Assembly (NCBI GenBank): GCA_907165275.2
Contig: CAJRBF020000009.1
Location: forward strand, 248,001 to 312,000
DNA from: Zygaena filipendulae
Taxonomy: Eukaryota > Arthropoda > Insecta > Lepidoptera > Zygaenidae
DNA length: 64,000 bases
Direction of reading: 5' to 3'
Position 1 is the first letter of the stretch, and the number at the start of each line of letters is the position of its first letter. Position numbers and translations under genes: made by a program. Shown here one piece after another: positions 60,438-64,000 of the stretch. Under the pieces are notes generated by a model. It had not been told where the DNA came from and did not search any database. It worked only from the letters and a program-made list of their open reading frames with translations.

Positions 60438-62190
60438 CTTATAATACAATAACACAATGTCAACATCAGCAGCCAATAATTACTATAAGTATATCAGACG
60501 TTCGGACCAAGTCATGTAGCAAGTGATTTTATAGAGTTGGCCATAAATTAGTAAACTTAACACCACACTCAGAGATATGTAATGAAAACATACCTAAAAA
60601 AATCGATTTTAGAAACTTGTAAATATAATTGCTAAAATAATAACTATTTATAATTTATTCAATTCTTTATTGCACGCAAAATAACAATATTACAATACAA
60701 AAAAAAGAAAAATACAAACGGTGGTCTTATCGCATAGTTGCGATCTTTTCCAGACAGCCGATGATGTTAAAGGAAGAACAAAACTGTTTAAAACGGAACA
60801 CAGTCCAGTCCAGTATACTGTCCTCACATGTCATTGTCATGTCACGCTGTCAACCTATCGACCACTCATTGAGCAAAAAATTTTCTAATCTACCTCCGGA
60901 ATCACTTGCTAAGCAACCTTCTATCTATACCGTGTCTCTTCAAACTTTGACATTGGCAGAATCACCGTCAAATCGGTGGAGCCATAAAATCACAAATTGG
61001 ATCGGATTGACCAATCATTGGTCCGAGGTTGATCACGTGATCAAACCACTGAGAGTACCTTACTCAGAATTCTTCTGAGGTACCTTATCTCGACAACACC
61101 AGTAGGCAGAGAGAAGGTAATCACTACGTTTTACCAGTAGGTACGTCCCTTCCGTATACATTACGCTCGGCTTGCTTTAGTTCTATTCAAACTATTCAAT
61201 GAGTTGAGCGTCATACTGCTATACGTTTGTTTATATTTTAACTTGTTCTTCCGGATCGTAAACAAGTCGGAAATAAAATGGAGATCCCAGATTTATATCA
61301 TCAACGCTGCTAATACCTTATTGAGGAGTTTTCTATTAACAGAGTTAGGTAAGTTAGGTAAGCACGAACAGCCATACATATCGCTATGCGTGTGCGCAGT
61401 GCGACGGAACGGCGCGATCGATGATAGCGTTGTCTCGCTTCCGCGCGGTAGGTATGGCTGAGCGCGATCGAGTACTACTATTATGTTGTAATTAGATAAT
61501 ATTGTGTATGTTTGCTGTGTGTGCTCATGTGTGATGTCGTTACTTCTATATTTTTTAACGAAACTCAACTTTTGTCTAGCATCCCGGACAAATCTTTGTG
61601 ATTTTTGGGTTGCTATTAGATTAAGTCATATTTTGTAAACGTTTTAAATAAAATAAAAAAAAAAAAAAAAAAAAAAGTATTGTGCGCGCATCTTTATTAA
61701 TGTGATCGTTATCTGCAGTTTCGTGGAAGGGAATTATATACTAAGCAAGTGGGTACATTGAAAACTTCTCGATACTTATGTACCTACCTACCTACTCAAT
61801 ACAAATAGTACTGAGATGATGGGATTATGTGCGAGGGTGAACGGCTATTAACAAAAACAAATGGTGCAAAATACATCGGATATGATAAAGTCAGCTAAGA
61901 AGAACTGTTTTTCACCGAGATCCCGCGGAAACTTTCAAATTAATGCGATTGAAACCGCAGCTCAGGGAGCAGAAAGAATTTTATATTAAGTAATATTATA
62001 CAAAAGTGAAAGGTCGCTGACTCACTGACTAAACACGAAATCTCAAAAAGTATCGCGGAAGGTACAAAGTATATTAGGTAGGAGACGTTGGCCAAGAACG
62101 CGTTCCCCGCGGCAACAACGGGCTAGTCGATACTGTTTGCCGATTGTCGTGAGAGTACAGTGTGTGCGTGAGTGCGTGTGTGCGGCGCAG

Positions 62191-62415
62191 GCGAGGGCGG
62201 CGCTGATGTACGACGCGGTGCACGTGCTGGTGGAGGCGGTGGCGCGGCTGCTGCGCAAGAAGCCCGAGGTGCTGCGCGGCGCGGCGCGGCGCAGCGCCAA
62301 CGCGAGCGGCACGCGCCCCGACTGCAGCCCGCGGGGCGCCGCCCCCGCCGCCGCCCGCGCCCCCGCCGCGCCGCCCTACGAGCACGGGGACAAGATCGCC
62401 AGGATGATCAAAAAG
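62191..62415 (+). CDS. ionotropic glutamate receptor, exon C (amino-terminal domain)
   Basis: The exon follows tgcggcgcag and precedes gtaagg; it is in phase 0 at both ends (75 codons). The product begins ARAALMYDAVHVLVEAVARL, a clear match to the AALxYDAV helix of the amino-terminal domain of non-NMDA receptors, then LRKKPEVLRG, a Cys (TRPDCSPRG) expected in the domain disulphide, a low-complexity Ala/Pro stretch and YEHGDKIARMIKK, which leads to the GLTG strand in the next exon. The Ala/Pro insert of about 15 residues and very high GC are unusual. Later exons lie beyond 64000. Confidence 0.8.
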
Positions 62416-64000
62416 GTAAGGGTTTGCGCTCTGCCATTCCTGGGGGGGGCTCCTATGGTTGCGTCGGTCGCAGTGCGGGTCGATGACTGCCCCGACATCG
62501 CCCTGACAATGCAAATAACAAACATTATCATTATTGTTTTAAATAGTTATAGTTTAAAAAGCTTCATTATGAACCTAAAAAGCAGGTCAATAACGCCAGT
62601 TTGCGAGATGGTGAGCTGAGAAAAATTATACCTATGTATTTAGGTAGCTCAATCTTCACGCACTCACTGTCTGATCACTAAATCTCGAAAACTACGTGAC
62701 GTATGAACCTGGGCCCCTTACTAAGATAAGACGCCGCAAAAACTGTCTTTTCCTCGTAATCAAAGAAGTTTTACTGCAAAAAAATACATTTACAACGTTT
62801 CTTATGGTATAAAGAACAATAATTGCTAATATCTTGGCATCTAGAACGTTTGGAAATGCGTTTTTGGGACGCGGGTTATGGCCAAGGAATGTTGTTGGTC
62901 AAAGTGAATAAGGGCCCTGAAAGGAGTAGCTGGCATCACCTACGATTTCAAGGAGTTCCCGTGGGACTTCCAAATGAACATGAGTGAAACTATAGGCTAG
63001 TATACTATTATGCAATATTATGAGATTGTGAATTCCGACTGGATTGTGTGTTAGTCAAAAAGAGTTCGCCCACCGGGAATCAAAATGACCACCAATTTGC
63101 TAATTAGACATTCCGGGCTCGATTGCGTGTGTAGTTTACTGCGCCACCGACGCGACGCTACCTCACGCCTCTGTAACATTTATATGAAACTTTATATTAT
63201 ATGTGGCTTTTACTTTTTAGTCCATCTCATCGTGTAGATTAATAAAAAACGAATCGAACAAATACAAGGTACATTGAGTCGAAATGTCGTGTAACGTTAC
63301 TCCTTGGTACATTTATTATACATTACGAGTCTCCACACCTAAACTCAAATGCGCTTTATCTAATTGTTAGTATTTTTTCATTAAATTGAAAACACAATGA
63401 AGTCGGTTAAAAATACTTGTGTATTATTTTTCTATTATCTAACTGACGGATTATGTGGAATTTTAATTTCAACACCCCATTGCACATTCAAAGACCTTTA
63501 CTAATTATACCTGTTTAGCGAGATATTCACTCATGTTTTCTATTACTTAGTAAGTAATATAATATAATACGTGTAACTGCTAATATTAGCATTTAGTGCC
63601 ATTATTGTCGATTACCTGTGATGTGTATAGCAGGCAGCAGGCAGCAGGCAGCAGGCAGCAGGCAGCAGGCAGCAGGAGTACTGAGTACTGAGTAGGCACT
63701 CCTGCGTCATTAGTATTCCCCGTTGGAGCGCTCGGCGAATGATTGGATCGTTGCATATCGGATATCGAATTGCTAACGCGAATTGTGTGTTATTTGAAGT
63801 GAATGTTAGCAACACTGTAGGTAAGTACGCTTACCTACTTTTGTTTCGCATTTTGTGTTTAGGAACATTCAGGTAAGTAGTAAGTAGGTAGATAGGTATT
63901 CAGGTAATACTATATTACGTTACGTGCTGTTTACGTGCTGGAGCACGTAAACAGCACAATATATACAGGAATATTTTTTATTCAGTGCGCAAAATTTTAC
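62416..64000. other. intron downstream of exon C
   Basis: No gene seen. It contains a possible inverted SINE at about 63005-63175 (complement reads ggtggcgcagtaaac, then gattcccggtgggcg) and a 7-bp tandem repeat. Confidence 0.5.
63630..63677 (+). repeat. GCAGGCA heptamer microsatellite
   Basis: About six and a half copies of a 7-bp unit, nearly perfect. Confidence 0.95.

Larger units (their letters stand above)
30287..62190 (+). other. 31.9-kb intron B-C of the glutamate receptor gene
   Basis: It spans from the gtgagt donor to the gcag acceptor. It contains a truncated gypsy copy, a LINE, a Penelope element with nested gypsy and LINE, a MITE and a DIRS element. The direct join of B to C rests on matching phase and family sequence (DAIS then ARAALMYDAV); a missed small exon remains possible. 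Confidence 0.65.
59161..62190. other. intronic stretch with repeats and two exon-like minus-strand segments
   Basis: Lysine/glutamate-rich open segments lie on the minus strand at 59664-59757 (FKDLQVECIKAKEGHKKLSE) and about 60174-60313 (YKNRIDKLLSEAHKAYYEAD). Both follow acceptor-like AG sites, but they cannot be joined convincingly. There are also a SINE-like repeat, a 22-bp-arm hairpin, a GATT repeat and a poly(A) run near 61650-61677. Nothing else is seen. Confidence 0.4.

Noticed and set aside
61204..61678. Processed pseudogene ending in poly(A)
   Set aside because: A poly(A) run is present, but no coding similarity or duplication could be found.
62074..62514. Minus-strand open frames over receptor exon C
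   Set aside because: They are GC-rich shadows of the exon, with Arg/Ala-rich low complexity.

Overview
This window looks like nuclear DNA of an insect, most probably a moth or butterfly. Non-coding parts are AT-rich and full of degenerate repeats whose ends and tails resemble common lepidopteran repeats, and transposons of almost every eukaryotic class are present. The species call is inference.

The only host gene I can support is on the + strand. Three exons at 26753-27006, 30156-30286 and 62191-62415 have proper splice sites and encode part of the amino-terminal domain of a non-NMDA ionotropic glutamate receptor. The second intron, 30287-62190, is about 31.9 kb. The rest of the window is then intron or flank of this gene and is mostly transposon.

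Layout: (1) 1-1740, old AT-rich repeats. (2) 1741-16314, minus-strand Polinton/Maverick remnant: capsid, penton-like, protease, phospholipase A2-like, integrase with chromodomain, fibre-like, DUF8207-like and packaging ATPase genes; DNA polymerase B and terminal repeats are absent. Its fibre-like gene is split by (3) a Ty3/gypsy element of CsRn1 type at 5761-14416, itself carrying an antisense jockey-like LINE at 6733-9449. (4) 16315-20847, gene-free repeats with a 68-bp perfect palindrome. (5) 20848-26544, a second gypsy element with a proline-tRNA primer site, a partial tandem duplication and a reverse transcriptase lacking its core. (6) 26753-30286, receptor exons A and B separated by repeats. 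(7) 30770-31965, truncated third copy of the CsRn1-type element. (8) About 33000-39850, CR1/jockey-superfamily LINE with PHD-type ORF1, ORF2 and an unusual 2-kb spacer. (9) 42021-51515, Penelope-like element with 194-bp terminal direct repeats, split by the second CsRn1-type copy at 42621-49192 (4-bp target duplication), which carries a shorter jockey copy at the same nucleotide. (10) 52070-52306, a MITE. (11) 54501-59160, DIRS-type tyrosine-recombinase retrotransposon. (12) 59161-64000, SINE-like and simple repeats plus exon C.

The best signals for follow-up are two copies of one gypsy family with the same LINE nested at the same nucleotide beside an empty third copy; long and short LTR forms differing by exactly one 660-bp promoter-bearing block; the gypsy element whose internal truncated LTR may mark its transcription start; the Penelope element with Cys/His octapeptide repeats; the DIRS element with a recognisable intron and several inactivating changes; and a one-base frame break in receptor exon B.

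All calls come from reading the sequence and recognising families. No database search was run.
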